Positions 1-8,321 are shown, numbered from the stretch's first letter. The stretch: DNA of 53,685 nt from Clostridia bacterium (GCA_017394205.1 JAFOPS010000056.1:1-53685); one strand, 5' to 3'. Made by a program: numbers and translations. The notes: generated by a model from the letters alone, not told the origin.

Positions 1-204
1 AAAAATACTTTTCAAACTCAAATAAATTTCAGGGTTCCAATTTTCATGGTGTTGTTTAATTTACAAAGTGCTTTTTGCGCCGGTTTTCCGGGCTTTTTCC
101 GGCCCGTTTTCCCGAGCGCCTTATTAGAATACCACGCCGCCCCCCGTTTGTCAACACCTTTTTTGAAAAAAATTCGACCTTTTTTCAAGAAAAATTCCGA
201 TGCT
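1..204. other. AT-rich intergenic left edge
   Basis: No credible gene is seen. The stretch is rich in A and T runs and holds an imperfect inverted repeat (TTGAAAAAA ... TTTTTTCAA, about 160-190) just past the carD stop. This could help end carD transcription, but it is not a classic GC stem with a U tract. Confidence 0.5.
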
Positions 205-741
205 TCAGCGGGCCTCCACATCTTGTGCTTCGCCCTCTTCCGCGCCACCAAGTGTGCGAAAAATATAGGGCTCCACTTCATCGATACCGATCCCCAGCGA
301 CGCGGCCAGCTCTCCGTAAAGCAGCTCCTCCGCCCGCTTGCGGTAGCGCTCCTCCACCTGACCGCCCCGACGGCCGGCCGCCTCGGCCTCCTGCCGTTTG
401 AGATACACGGTCTTGATCAGCTGCACCAGGTCCTCGCAGTGATGCGACCGCACCAGCTGCTGATACCGCTCGCCCCGTAGCCGGGTAGAGCGATCCCGCA
501 GGTCGTCCTCCCGGATCTCGGGAAAGCTGCGGATCAGCTCCTCCGCCTCCTCGCGGGTGAGAATGGGGCGAATGAAGACCTTTCCCTCCACCGGGGCGAA
601 GACCTTTCCCTGCTGATACAGCGGCGTTAAGGTGTAATACAGCTTTTCACTTTTCAGACCGGAAAGCGCCAGCGGCCCCACCGATTCCACGCGGCAGACG
701 CCGTCGCTTCCGTACACCACCAGATCTCCGGGTTGAAACAT
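205..741 (-). CDS. carD: CarD family transcriptional regulator
   Basis: CarD/CdnL proteins bind the RNA polymerase beta subunit and stabilise open promoter complexes. The N-terminal beta-rich RNAP-interaction domain (about residues 1-60, with GDLVVYGSDGVCRV) is followed by a helical C-terminal region rich in Glu and Arg, the usual layout; 178 aa is close to the usual length. The start is supported by GGAGG a few bases upstream. The gene stands alone, with its own promoter on the minus strand and the greA terminator upstream of that. The family call is firm; the target genes cannot be told from the sequence. Confidence 0.9.
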   Translation of the reverse strand: MFQPGDLVVYGSDGVCRVESVGPLALSGLKSEKLYYTLTPLYQQGKVFAPVEGKVFIRPILTREEAEELIRSFPEIREDDLRDRSTRLRGERYQQLVRSHHCEDLVQLIKTVYLKRQEAEAAGRRGGQVEERYRKRAEELLYGELAASLGIGIDEVEPYIFRTLGGAEEGEAQDVEAR

Positions 742-789
742 GTGCTCTCCTCCTTCATTCTCGCATCACTTCATTTTCGTATCAATTTT

Positions 790-819
790 ATTATAGCACA
801 CATCTTTGCCCCGATGTAA
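790..819 (-). promoter_or_regulatory. promoter of carD
   Basis: On the minus strand TTACAT (814-819), an 18-bp spacer and TATAAT (790-795). A TGC just upstream gives an extended -10. It lies about 50 bp before the carD start. Confidence 0.6.
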
Positions 820-834
820 GCAAAATTTTTCGGC

Positions 835-864
835 AAAAAACGGGAGCGGCCTGCGCCGCTCCCG
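835..864 (-). terminator. intrinsic terminator after greA
   Basis: A perfect 10-bp GC stem (CGGGAGCGGC / GCCGCTCCCG) with a 4-nt loop, followed on the minus strand by six U. It lies 12 bp past the greA stop. Confidence 0.85.
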
Positions 865-876
865 TCCGAGCTCGTT

Positions 877-1380
877 TCAATATCCGCGGATCTCCAGGCT
901 CTCGTCGTCGCCGGCCGCCTTGGTCACCTTTCGGATCGTTACATAATAACGCGTGTCCGGGCTGACCTCCACCTCCACCCGGTCGCCCGCCCGGTGCCCC
1001 AGCAGGGCCTTGCCCATGGGGGAATCTTTGCTGACGATCCCGTGGACGGCGTCCTGCCGCAGGGCGGTAGACACCCGCACCGTCATCACGCGGTCCAGGT
1101 TCTCCATCAAAATCTCCACCTCGTCGAACAGGCCGATCCCCTCGGTCTGCTCCACCGAGATGATCTTCGCCGTTTTGATCATCCTCTCCAGATAGCGGAC
1201 GCGGCTGTCGTTGCGGTTTTTCTCCCGCTTGGCGGCCTTATATTCAAAGTTCTCGCTGAGATCGCCCCATTCCCGGGCGGTTTTCACGTCCTCGATCAGC
1301 TTGGGGCGCAAAACGGTGACGCGGTAGTCGATCTCTTCCCGCATTTTGCGGATATCCACTTCGGTAAGCTCGTCGTACAT
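877..1380 (-). CDS. greA: GreA/GreB family transcription elongation factor
   Basis: Gre factors enter the secondary channel of RNA polymerase and stimulate transcript cleavage in backtracked complexes. The N-terminal coiled coil carries the typical tip GDLSENFEY (about residues 39-47), whose acidic residues activate cleavage. The C-terminal FKBP-like part includes SPMGKALLGHRAGD. At 167 aa it is a little longer than the usual 158. The start has GAAAGGATCC before it. It is the second gene of an operon with the carboxypeptidase, only 12 bp apart. Confidence 0.93.
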   Translation of the reverse strand: MYDELTEVDIRKMREEIDYRVTVLRPKLIEDVKTAREWGDLSENFEYKAAKREKNRNDSRVRYLERMIKTAKIISVEQTEGIGLFDEVEILMENLDRVMTVRVSTALRQDAVHGIVSKDSPMGKALLGHRAGDRVEVEVSPDTRYYVTIRKVTKAAGDDESLEIRGY

Positions 1381-1392
1381 AAGGATCCTTTC

Positions 1393-2445
1393 TCAGCCGC
1401 CGTAGGTGCTCAGGATCAGGCGCTGATCCTTCATCATGGCGGCCGCCGTGGGTGCGCCGGCGGTGACGCAGATATAATGCCGTCCGCTTTCGCCCACGGC
1501 ATAGGTGACGATGCAGTTTTTCGCCTGCCAGACATAGCCGCTCTTGCAGGCCGTCACGGTGTTGCGCTCGGGCTGCTTCTCCGCGAACCAGTCCAGATAC
1601 TTATTATAAAAGGTCAGACCCTCGGGCTCGGACGGCGTGGGCGCGGTAACGTATTTCACGGTAGAGAGCACCCGGGCGCAGGTTTCGTTTTCCATCGCCG
1701 CCCGCATGATCGCCGCCTCGTCCCGGGCGGTGGTCACGTGATCCTCGGCAAAAACGCCCGACGGGTTGGAAAAATGCGTCGTATCGGAGAGCCCCAGCTC
1801 CCGGGCCCGGCTGTTCATCCGGAGAAGAAAGGCCGGGGTGTCGCCGTCGCACAGTGCCGCCAGACCCTCGGCCGCGTCGGCCGCCGAGCGCAGCGCAGCG
1901 CCGTAAAGCAGATCCAGGGCGGTGACGCTCTCGCCGGCCCGCAGGCCGGTGATGGTGGCGCCCTGACGGTACAGGGGGTCGATGATGGCGCCCGTCATGG
2001 TAAAGGTCGCGTTCAGATCGGGAATGGCCTCCGCCGCCGTCAAAACAGTCATCACCTTGGTCATGGACGCGGGATAGATCGTCTGATCGGCGTTTTTCAC
2101 CGCCAGCGCCACATTGGCGTCGGCGTCGATCAAGATGGCGCATTCGCTCTGGATCGCCTCGCCGATCTCCATCAGCGGCTCGGCGTCGGAAGCCGGGCCC
2201 AGGGCAGCGGATTGCCCGGCGGGCGGCTCCTCTCCGGAGGGCGTCGGCTGGGCGGGGTCTGATGCCGGGGGCGGGTCGTCGGTCTTCGGCGGCGAAGGCT
2301 TTTTCGCTCCCCGGATCAGCGCCGAGATCAGCAGGATCGCCCCGGCCACCAGGAGCAGGGCGGCCAGCGCCAGAAGGCTCTGGCGGAAAATGGCTTTCCT
2401 GCGCTTGCGTTTTTGCCGTTCGGTAAGCTCTGTCCGTGGCCGCAT
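1393..2445 (-). CDS. serine D-Ala-D-Ala carboxypeptidase, S11 (DacA-type)
   Basis: Trims the terminal D-Ala of peptidoglycan stem peptides outside the membrane. Residues 1-20 are basic (RQKRKRRK), then comes one membrane segment (about 25-45), a Pro/Ser/Asp-rich linker (50-85) and the S11 domain. The catalytic SxxK reads SMTK and the KTG box reads KSG (ACKSGYV). The SxN position reads SAADAAEG, with Ala in place of the usual Asn. The N-terminal anchor and lack of a C-terminal amphipathic helix differ from classic DacA. GAGGAGGG precedes the start. It probably acts in routine wall maturation; the Ala substitution leaves activity open. Confidence 0.85.
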   Translation of the reverse strand: MRPRTELTERQKRKRRKAIFRQSLLALAALLLVAGAILLISALIRGAKKPSPPKTDDPPPASDPAQPTPSGEEPPAGQSAALGPASDAEPLMEIGEAIQSECAILIDADANVALAVKNADQTIYPASMTKVMTVLTAAEAIPDLNATFTMTGAIIDPLYRQGATITGLRAGESVTALDLLYGAALRSAADAAEGLAALCDGDTPAFLLRMNSRARELGLSDTTHFSNPSGVFAEDHVTTARDEAAIMRAAMENETCARVLSTVKYVTAPTPSEPEGLTFYNKYLDWFAEKQPERNTVTACKSGYVWQAKNCIVTYAVGESGRHYICVTAGAPTAAAMMKDQRLILSTYGG

Positions 2446-2563
2446 GGCACTCCCTCCTCATACCTTATTTATAATATCATACTATATTTTGCGGGAAAAA
2501 TCATCCCCCCCGGGTCATTTTTCGGATTTCTTTTTCCCGCTGGTCTTTTTCCCGGATCTGTGA

Positions 2564-2569
2564 TATACT
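2564..2569 (+). promoter_or_regulatory. extended -10 of map promoter
   Basis: TGATATACT is an extended -10 element about 34 bp before the map start. The -35 region (TGGTCT at 17-bp spacing) is weak. Confidence 0.4.
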
Positions 2570-2602
2570 GTTGTCAGTTTGGACTAACAAGGAAGTGATC
2601 GT

Positions 2603-3466
2603 ATGCGAAGCGACGAGCTTTGCTTTTGCGGCAGCGGCCTGACCTACGGCGAATGCCATCAGGCCGTGACCCAGCGGCTTTGGGCCATGAAGGCCAAGGG
2701 CGCCATTGTGCCCCGCCCCGCGCTCATCAAAAACAAAAAACAGATCGAAGGGATCCGGGAAGCCTGCCGGATCAATTCCCTGGTGCTGGACAAGGTCGCG
2801 GAAAACATCCGCGTCGGCATGACCACCCAGGACATCGACGACATCGTGGATTCCTATACCCGCGAGCTGGGCGGAATCCCCGCGCCGCTGAACTACGAGG
2901 GCTTTCCCAAAAGCGTCTGCACCTCGGTGAACGAGCAGATCTGCCACGGCATCCCCAGCGACAAGGTGGTGCTGCGGGAGGGCGACATCGTCAACGTGGA
3001 CTGCACCACCATTGTAAACGGCTATTACGGCGACGCCTCGCGGATGTTCACCTTCGGCAAGCTCTCGCCCGCAGCGGAAAAGCTGGTCCGGGTGACAAAA
3101 GAGGCGGTGGAACTGGCGATCTCCCATCTGGAGCCCTGGTGCCATCTGGGGGATATCGGTTATTACATCAGCCGCCACGCCCGGGAAAACGGGTTTTCCG
3201 TGGTGCGGGAGATCGGCGGCCACGGATGCGGGCTGGCCATGCACGAGGACCCCTACGTCTGCCACATCGGCGCGCTGCATAAGGGGATGATCCTCCCCCC
3301 GGGGATGGTCTTTACCATCGAGCCCATGCTGTGCGAGGGGACGTCCCGCTTCGTGGTGAACAAGCGGGACGGCTGGCAAGTGTCCACCGCCGACGGCAAG
3401 CTCTCGGCTCAGGTGGAGCACATGGTGCTCATCACCGAAACCGGCGTGGAGGTCCTGTCGAAATAG
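2603..3466 (+). CDS. map: type I methionine aminopeptidase with N-terminal SEC-C zinc motif
   Basis: Removes the initiator Met from nascent proteins. The first 20 residues form a SEC-C zinc motif (CFCGSGLTYGECH), known from SecA and several Firmicute Map proteins and thought to tether the enzyme to ribosomes. The pita-bread peptidase fold follows. The metal ligands can be followed as NVDCT (D), GDASRMF (D), GGHGCG (H), FTIEPM (E) and QVEHMV (E). Length is 287 aa against about 250 without the tag. AAGGAAGTGAT supports the start. It is monocistronic and divergent from the carboxypeptidase. Confidence 0.93.
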   Translation: MRSDELCFCGSGLTYGECHQAVTQRLWAMKAKGAIVPRPALIKNKKQIEGIREACRINSLVLDKVAENIRVGMTTQDIDDIVDSYTRELGGIPAPLNYEGFPKSVCTSVNEQICHGIPSDKVVLREGDIVNVDCTTIVNGYYGDASRMFTFGKLSPAAEKLVRVTKEAVELAISHLEPWCHLGDIGYYISRHARENGFSVVREIGGHGCGLAMHEDPYVCHIGALHKGMILPPGMVFTIEPMLCEGTSRFVVNKRDGWQVSTADGKLSAQVEHMVLITETGVEVLSK

Positions 3467-3500
3467 CGGGACACATATATAATAATTATCATCGTCAAAA

Positions 3501-3526
3501 GAGGGCGCGGCAAATGCCGCGCCCTC
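3501..3526. terminator. hairpin after map
   Basis: Perfect 12-bp stem (GAGGGCGCGGCA and its complement) around a 2-base AA centre. There is no U tract on the plus strand; the minus strand has UUUU. It may end map transcription weakly and act as a back-up terminator for tRNA-Gln. Confidence 0.6.
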
Positions 3527-3539
3527 CGCGCAAACAGTG

Positions 3540-3568
3540 AAAAAAACGCCGCCCCTGCTGGGGCGACG
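3540..3568 (-). terminator. terminator of tRNA-Gln
   Basis: A 9-bp stem (CGTCGCCCC / GGGGCGGCG, one G-U pair) with a 4-nt loop and seven U on the minus strand, just past the tRNA 3' end. Confidence 0.85.
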
Positions 3569-3574
3569 CTCTTT

Positions 3575-3648
3575 TGGCAGCGAGAGAAGGATTCGAACCC
3601 TCACAAACAGAGTCAGAGTCTGTCGTGCTACCCTTACACAATCTCGCT
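3575..3648 (-). tRNA. tRNA-Gln (CUG anticodon)
   Basis: Cloverleaf on the minus strand: acceptor AGCGAGA/TCTCGCT, D stem GTG/CAC, anticodon stem ACAGA/TCTGT around loop CTCTGAC (anticodon CUG), T arm GAGGG-TTCGAAT-CCTTC, discriminator G and an encoded CCA. It has its own promoter and terminator. Confidence 0.95.
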
Positions 3649-3660
3649 AAATGCTCTATT

Positions 3661-3688
3661 ATTATATCGCATATTCGCCGTTTGTCAA
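3661..3688 (-). promoter_or_regulatory. promoter of tRNA-Gln
   Basis: Consensus TTGACA (3683-3688), 16-bp spacer and TATAAT (3661-3666) on the minus strand, ending 12 bp before the tRNA. Confidence 0.8.
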
Positions 3689-3789
3689 GGAATTTTTTCG
3701 CCTACAGCCGATTTTTTCGGGAAATCACTATGCAAACCGGGGTGAAAAGGGTATAATAGCCTTGACTTCCCCGCAAAGGAGGCAAGCTT

Positions 3790-6459
3790 ATGAAACTGAT
3801 GGTCCTGGACGGCAACAGCATCGTCAACCGGGCCTTTTACGGCATCCGCATGCTCAACGCCCCCGACGGGACGCCCACCAACGCCGTTTACGGCTTTCTC
3901 GCCATCCTGCAGAGGCTGCTGGAGGAGGAAAAGCCCGACGGGCTGTGCGTGGCCTTCGACCTGAAGGCCCCCACCTTCCGCCACAGGCAATACGCCGGCT
4001 ACAAGGCCCAGCGCAAGCCCATGCCCGAGGAGCTGGCCCTTCAAATGCCTCTGCTGAAAGAGGTCCTGGACGCCATGGGCATCCGCCGCATCGAGCTGGA
4101 GGGCTACGAGGCCGACGATCTGCTGGGCACCATGTGCCGCATCGGCGAGCAGGCGGGGGACGACTGCGTCATCGTCACCGGCGACAAGGACAGCTTTCAG
4201 CTGATCTCTCCCCATACCTGCGTTCTCCACGTAAAATCCCGCATGGGGCAGACCGAGACCATCCGCTATACGCCGGAGCGCTTCTCGGAAGAATACGGCT
4301 TCGACCCCATCCGCATGATCGACCTCAAGGCGCTGATGGGCGACGCCTCGGACAACATCCCCGGCGTCCCGGGCATCGGGGAAAAGACCGCCATGGAGCT
4401 GCTGCACAAATACGGCAGTCTGGACGGCGTTTACGCCGCTCTGCCCGCCGCGGACATCAAGCCCGGCGTGCTGAAAAAGCTCACCGAGGGCGCCGACAGC
4501 GCCCGTATGTCCTATTCCCTGGCCACCATCGTCCGGGACGCGCCGGTGTCCTTCGACCCCGAAGCCACCCGCTGGAACAAAAACTGGCAGCCCGGGCTTT
4601 ACGAGCTGTTCCGCAGGCTGGGCTTTCAGAAATTCATTGAAAAATGGAATCTTTCTCCCACACAGGAGCAGGCCGGAGATCAACCGGTCTTTACGGGCTC
4701 CTGCACCATGCAGGAGCTTTTGACGGCCGACGACGCGCGGCGCGCAGCGGAGGCGCTCCGGCGCGGCGGGACGGTGGACGTCGCTTTTGAAGCGGATTTT
4801 TCCCGCATGGTCTTTCAGCGGGACGCGGAAGAGGACCCCGCCGTGGCTTATGTGCTGGAGCGGGGTCTCTATTCCGGCGACTGGGACGAGGCCCTTCGTC
4901 TTCTGTTCGACCCGGCGCTGCCCAAGGCGGGCCACGGGGTCAAGCCCCTGCTCTGCGAGCTGCTGAAGCATGACGTCCCCGCCGAGGGATGGGTCTTCGA
5001 CAGCAAGCCGGCGGCCTATCTGCTGGAGCCGGCGGCGGGCAGCTATGAGCTCGACGATATCTGCGTGAAATACTGTCATTTCCGCCCCGCGCCCTCCGCC
5101 GGAGATCCCGGCGAAGCTCAGCTTTCGCTGTTGGACGAGCCCGAGGATCGGGCTGTGCGGCGCGCTTATCTGGCCGCCCGGGGGGCCGCCGTGGCCTGTC
5201 TGGAGGAGGCGCTGAGCGCCCGACTTCGGGATGAGGGCATGTGGGAGCTTTATCAGACCGTCGAGCTGCCCCTGCTGCCCGTTCTGGCCCGGATGCAGGC
5301 CGCGGGCATGGCTGTCGACCGGCAGCGGCTGCTGGATTTCGGCGTCGTGCTGGACGGACAGCTCCGGGAATACGAGGCCGCCGTCCATCGGCTGGCGGGG
5401 CACGATTTCAACATCGGCTCGCCCAAGCAGCTGGGCACGGTGCTGTTTGAAGAGCTGGGCCTGAAGGCGGGGAAAAAGACCCGCACCGGGTATTCCACCG
5501 ACGCGGAGACGCTGGAAAAGCTGAAAAATGCCCACCCCATCATCCCCGCCATCTTAAGCTGGCGCAAGGTGAGCAAGCTGAAAAGCACCTACGTGGAGGG
5601 GCTGAGTAAGGTGATCGGCCCCGACGGGCGCATCCATTCCACCTTCCACCAGACGGTGACGGCCACCGGCCGTCTCAGCTCCGCCGACCCCAACCTGCAG
5701 AACATCCCCATCCGCCGGGAGGACGGCAGCGAGATCCGCAAATGCTTCGTCCCCCGGCCGGGCTGGGTCTTCGTGGACGCCGACTATTCCCAGATCGAGC
5801 TGCGCATCCTCGCCCACATGGCAGATGACAAGGCCATGCAGGAGGCCTTTGCCTCCGGTGAGGATTTCCACGCCGTCACGGCCTCGCAGGTCTTCGGCGT
5901 GCCGCTGGAGCAGGTGGATCACCGGCTGCGCTCGGCGGCAAAGGCGGTGAATTTCGGCATCGTTTACGGCATCTCGGCCTGGTCGCTGGCCGACGATATC
6001 CACGTGAGCACCAAGGAGGCGCAGGATTATATCGACGCCTATCTCGCCCGCTATCACGGGGTGCGGGATTTTATGGAAGCGACCAAGCGGCAGGCGGCGG
6101 AGGACGGCTACGTCACCACCCTCTACGGGCGGCGGCGCTGGCTCCCCGAGCTGAAAAGCGCCAATTTCCAGCTCCGCTCCTTCGGGCAGCGGGCCGCCAT
6201 GAACGCCCCCATCCAGGGCACGGCGGCCGACATCATCAAGCTGGCCATGGTGCGGGTGGACGGACGCCTGCGGCGGGAAAAGCTGCAAAGCCGTCTGATC
6301 CTGCAGGTGCATGACGAGCTGATCCTGGAGGTCCCGAAAGACGAGCTGGAACGCGCCTGCGCCGTTCTGAAGGAAGAGATGGAAGGCGCGGCCGCGCTGA
6401 AAACCAAGCTGGTGGCCGACGTGGGCTGGGGGGAGACCTGGTATGACGCAAAAAAGTGA
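3790..6459 (+). CDS. polA: DNA polymerase I
   Basis: Repairs DNA and removes Okazaki primers. Residues 1 to about 290 are the 5'-3' FEN nuclease (MKLMVLDGNSIVNRAFYG, EADDLLGT, TGDKD, GDASDNIPGVPGIGEKTA). Residues about 300-480 occupy the 3'-5' exonuclease position but lack the acidic proofreading motif: the segment reads TVDVAFEADFSRMVF. The family A polymerase follows, with motif A DADYSQIELR (about 663), motif B KAVNFGIVYG (about 718) and motif C QVHDELI (about 839). Length 889 aa is normal. AAAGGAGG precedes ATG. It overlaps rimI by 17 bp. A -10 (TATAAT, 3752-3757) lies upstream with a poor -35. Confidence 0.96.
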   Translation: MKLMVLDGNSIVNRAFYGIRMLNAPDGTPTNAVYGFLAILQRLLEEEKPDGLCVAFDLKAPTFRHRQYAGYKAQRKPMPEELALQMPLLKEVLDAMGIRRIELEGYEADDLLGTMCRIGEQAGDDCVIVTGDKDSFQLISPHTCVLHVKSRMGQTETIRYTPERFSEEYGFDPIRMIDLKALMGDASDNIPGVPGIGEKTAMELLHKYGSLDGVYAALPAADIKPGVLKKLTEGADSARMSYSLATIVRDAPVSFDPEATRWNKNWQPGLYELFRRLGFQKFIEKWNLSPTQEQAGDQPVFTGSCTMQELLTADDARRAAEALRRGGTVDVAFEADFSRMVFQRDAEEDPAVAYVLERGLYSGDWDEALRLLFDPALPKAGHGVKPLLCELLKHDVPAEGWVFDSKPAAYLLEPAAGSYELDDICVKYCHFRPAPSAGDPGEAQLSLLDEPEDRAVRRAYLAARGAAVACLEEALSARLRDEGMWELYQTVELPLLPVLARMQAAGMAVDRQRLLDFGVVLDGQLREYEAAVHRLAGHDFNIGSPKQLGTVLFEELGLKAGKKTRTGYSTDAETLEKLKNAHPIIPAILSWRKVSKLKSTYVEGLSKVIGPDGRIHSTFHQTVTATGRLSSADPNLQNIPIRREDGSEIRKCFVPRPGWVFVDADYSQIELRILAHMADDKAMQEAFASGEDFHAVTASQVFGVPLEQVDHRLRSAAKAVNFGIVYGISAWSLADDIHVSTKEAQDYIDAYLARYHGVRDFMEATKRQAAEDGYVTTLYGRRRWLPELKSANFQLRSFGQRAAMNAPIQGTAADIIKLAMVRVDGRLRREKLQSRLILQVHDELILEVPKDELERACAVLKEEMEGAAALKTKLVADVGWGETWYDAKK

Positions 6460-6928
6460 CCCTGCCCTGACCTTTTGTCCGCTGGAGCGCCGCCACGTGC
6501 CCCAGATGGCCGAGATCGAGCGCGCCTGCTTTTCCGACCCGTGGAGCGAGCAGAGCCTTGCCGACGAGGTGGACAACCCCCTGGCGGATTATTATCTCTG
6601 TGAGGAAAACGGCCTGCTCCTGGGTTATATCGGGACGCGCAAGCTGCCCGATCAGTGGGAGATCGTCAACGTGGCCGTCCGGCCCGAGGCCCGGCGGCGG
6701 CACGTCGCCTCCCGGCTGATGGAGCGTCTGCTGTCCGAGGCCGGGGCCGGCGGCGTTTCCCAGATCTTTTTGGAGGTGCGGGAGAGCAACCTGCCCGCCC
6801 GCCTGCTTTACGAAGCCTTCGGCTTTGCTTATATCGGCCGCCGCAAGCGGTATTATTCTGATCCGGAGGAGGACGCGCTGCTCATGGCGCGGACAATCAA
6901 CCATGTCGAAACTGATCCTTGCCATTGA
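6443..6928 (+). CDS. rimI: ribosomal protein alanine N-acetyltransferase
   Basis: GNAT enzyme expected to acetylate the N-terminal Ala of ribosomal protein S18, using acetyl-CoA. The acetyl-CoA loop reads RPEARRRHVASRLM (about residues 80-93), followed by LEVRESNLPARLLYEAFGF, the usual RimI motif that ends in YY. Length 161 aa is typical. It is translationally coupled at both ends: 17 bp overlap with polA and 26 bp with tsaD. rimI next to tsaD is a conserved Firmicute arrangement, though the usual tsaE and tsaB are not here. Confidence 0.9.
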   Translation: MTQKSDPALTFCPLERRHVPQMAEIERACFSDPWSEQSLADEVDNPLADYYLCEENGLLLGYIGTRKLPDQWEIVNVAVRPEARRRHVASRLMERLLSEAGAGGVSQIFLEVRESNLPARLLYEAFGFAYIGRRKRYYSDPEEDALLMARTINHVETDPCH

Positions 6929-7940
6929 AAGCTCCTGCGACGAAACGGCCTGCGCCATATCCAAAGACGGACGGGAGATTCTGGCCGATATCGTCTATTC
7001 CCAGGCGGACATGCACGCCCTTTACGGCGGCGTGGTGCCTGAGATCGCCTCCCGCAAACACATTGAAAAGGTCAGTCTGGTGGCCGAGCAGGCCTGCCGT
7101 CAGGCGGGTATCGCTCTGTCCCGGCTTGACGCGGTGGCCGCCACCTGCGCCCCGGGGCTCATCGGCGCGCTGCTGGTGGGCGCCAATTTTGCCAAGGCCG
7201 CGGCGCTGGCGCTGGACGTCCCCTTCGTCCCCGTCCACCATATTCGCGGACATGTGGCGGCAAATTACGTGGCCTTTCCCGCACTCGAGCCGCCCATGAC
7301 GGCGCTGGTGGCCTCCGGCGGGCACACCGTGATCCTGGACGTGGCCGATTACACCGAGATGGAGGTTTTGGCCACCACCCGGGACGACGCCGCAGGCGAG
7401 GCCTTTGACAAGATCGCCCGCATGATGGGTCTCCCCTATCCCGGCGGCGCCTCGCTGGACCGCCTGTCGCAGGCGGGCGACCCCGCCCGCTATCCTCTGC
7501 CCCGGGCGGGCATCCGGGATTCGCTGGATTTCTCCTTCAGCGGGCTCAAGACCGCCGCCGTCAATCTGATCCACAACGCCGGGCAAAAGCAGCAGGAAAT
7601 CGTGAAGGCCGACCTGGCTGCCGCCGTTTCCCACGCCGTGGCCGACACCGTGGCTCCCCGGGTGGTGGAGGCCGCGAAGCTGCGCGGCCGGAAGCGGGTG
7701 GCCGCCGCCGGCGGCGTGGCTGCCAACAGCACCCTGCGGACATCCCTGCAGCGGGAATGTGAAAAGGCAGGGCTGGAGCTCTATCTCCCGCCGCTGAAGC
7801 TGTGCGGCGACAACGGCAGCATGATCGCCTGTCAGGCCTATTACGAGCTTCTGGCCGGCCATATAGGCCGCCCCGATCAAAACTGCTTTGCCACCATGCC
7901 GGCGTCGGAGCAGGTCTGCTTCCATGATAACGAAGCGTAG
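6903..7940 (+). CDS. tsaD: tRNA N6-adenosine threonylcarbamoyltransferase
   Basis: Transfers the threonylcarbamoyl group to A37 of ANN-decoding tRNAs (t6A), with TsaB and TsaE. The ASKHA fold starts at ILAIESSCDET. The metal-binding HHIRGH lies at about residue 112, followed by ASGGHT and, near the C-terminus, the GGVAANS and LCGDNGSMIA motifs. Length 345 aa is typical. The ATG at 6903 is chosen because the protein begins MSKLILAIESS; an in-frame start further upstream only adds sequence that overlaps rimI. A strong terminator follows. Confidence 0.96.
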   Translation: MSKLILAIESSCDETACAISKDGREILADIVYSQADMHALYGGVVPEIASRKHIEKVSLVAEQACRQAGIALSRLDAVAATCAPGLIGALLVGANFAKAAALALDVPFVPVHHIRGHVAANYVAFPALEPPMTALVASGGHTVILDVADYTEMEVLATTRDDAAGEAFDKIARMMGLPYPGGASLDRLSQAGDPARYPLPRAGIRDSLDFSFSGLKTAAVNLIHNAGQKQQEIVKADLAAAVSHAVADTVAPRVVEAAKLRGRKRVAAAGGVAANSTLRTSLQRECEKAGLELYLPPLKLCGDNGSMIACQAYYELLAGHIGRPDQNCFATMPASEQVCFHDNEA

Positions 7941-7987
7941 CGGGAATTTGGTAAATATTGGGCTGAATCGCGCAGATTTCCCACAAA

Positions 7988-8019
7988 ACGGCGGCAAAAA
8001 AATGCCGCCGTCTTTTTTT
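7988..8019 (+). terminator. terminator of polA-rimI-tsaD
   Basis: A 9-bp stem ACGGCGGCA/TGCCGCCGT with an A-rich loop, followed by seven U. Confidence 0.9.
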
Positions 8020-8063
8020 GGCCCCGCCGGGCCGCATAACTCCGTGGGGTGATCCCGTTTTTT

Positions 8064-8093
8064 TGTGGAAAACCCTGTGGATTGTGTGGATAA
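8064..8093 (+). promoter_or_regulatory. cluster of DnaA boxes between tsaD and rex
   Basis: Three boxes in the same orientation: TGTGGAAAA (8064-8072), TGTGGATTG (8076-8084) and TGTGGATAA (8085-8093). The last is an exact complement of the DnaA box TTATCCACA; the others differ at one and two positions. AT-rich DNA follows, and a degenerate fourth box (TTATCCGAT) lies near 8243. The remaining intergenic region holds the tsaD terminator and rex upstream signals; no gene is seen in it. Confidence 0.65.
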
Positions 8094-8217
8094 CTGTTTG
8101 TAAAGAGTTATTTTTTTCCGTTTTTTCCCGGTGCGAACGCCGCTTTTCCCGCCTCCGCGCCGGTGCGCGGACGGCGACCGGTTTCGTACAAATATGCGAA
8201 ACTTTCCAAAGCAAAGG

Positions 8218-8238
8218 CAAAAAATCATTGATTTTTTG
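8218..8238. promoter_or_regulatory. 21-bp perfect palindrome upstream of rex
   Basis: CAAAAAATCA-T-TGATTTTTTG, about 85 bp before the rex start. A short palindrome TTATCCGATAA follows at about 8243. Either could be an operator. The palindrome could also fold as a weak hairpin. It does not match the usual Rex site TTGTTAA-N4-TTAACAA. Confidence 0.4.
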
Positions 8239-8321
8239 TAAGTTATCCGATAAACTAAATAAAATAAATGATTTTGCAAAAAAGTCGCCGTGTTTTTTAA
8301 CGATCTTTTTGGGAGGGCCTT

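Noticed and set aside
994..2262. Long plus-strand open frame over greA and the carboxypeptidase gene
   Set aside because: Low-information His/Gly/Arg-rich translation, no domain and no ribosome site. It is an antisense shadow of two well supported genes; high GC makes many such frames across the window.
3685..5535. 616-codon minus-strand frame opposite polA
   Set aside because: It lies opposite firm pol I motifs and its translation has no recognisable fold.
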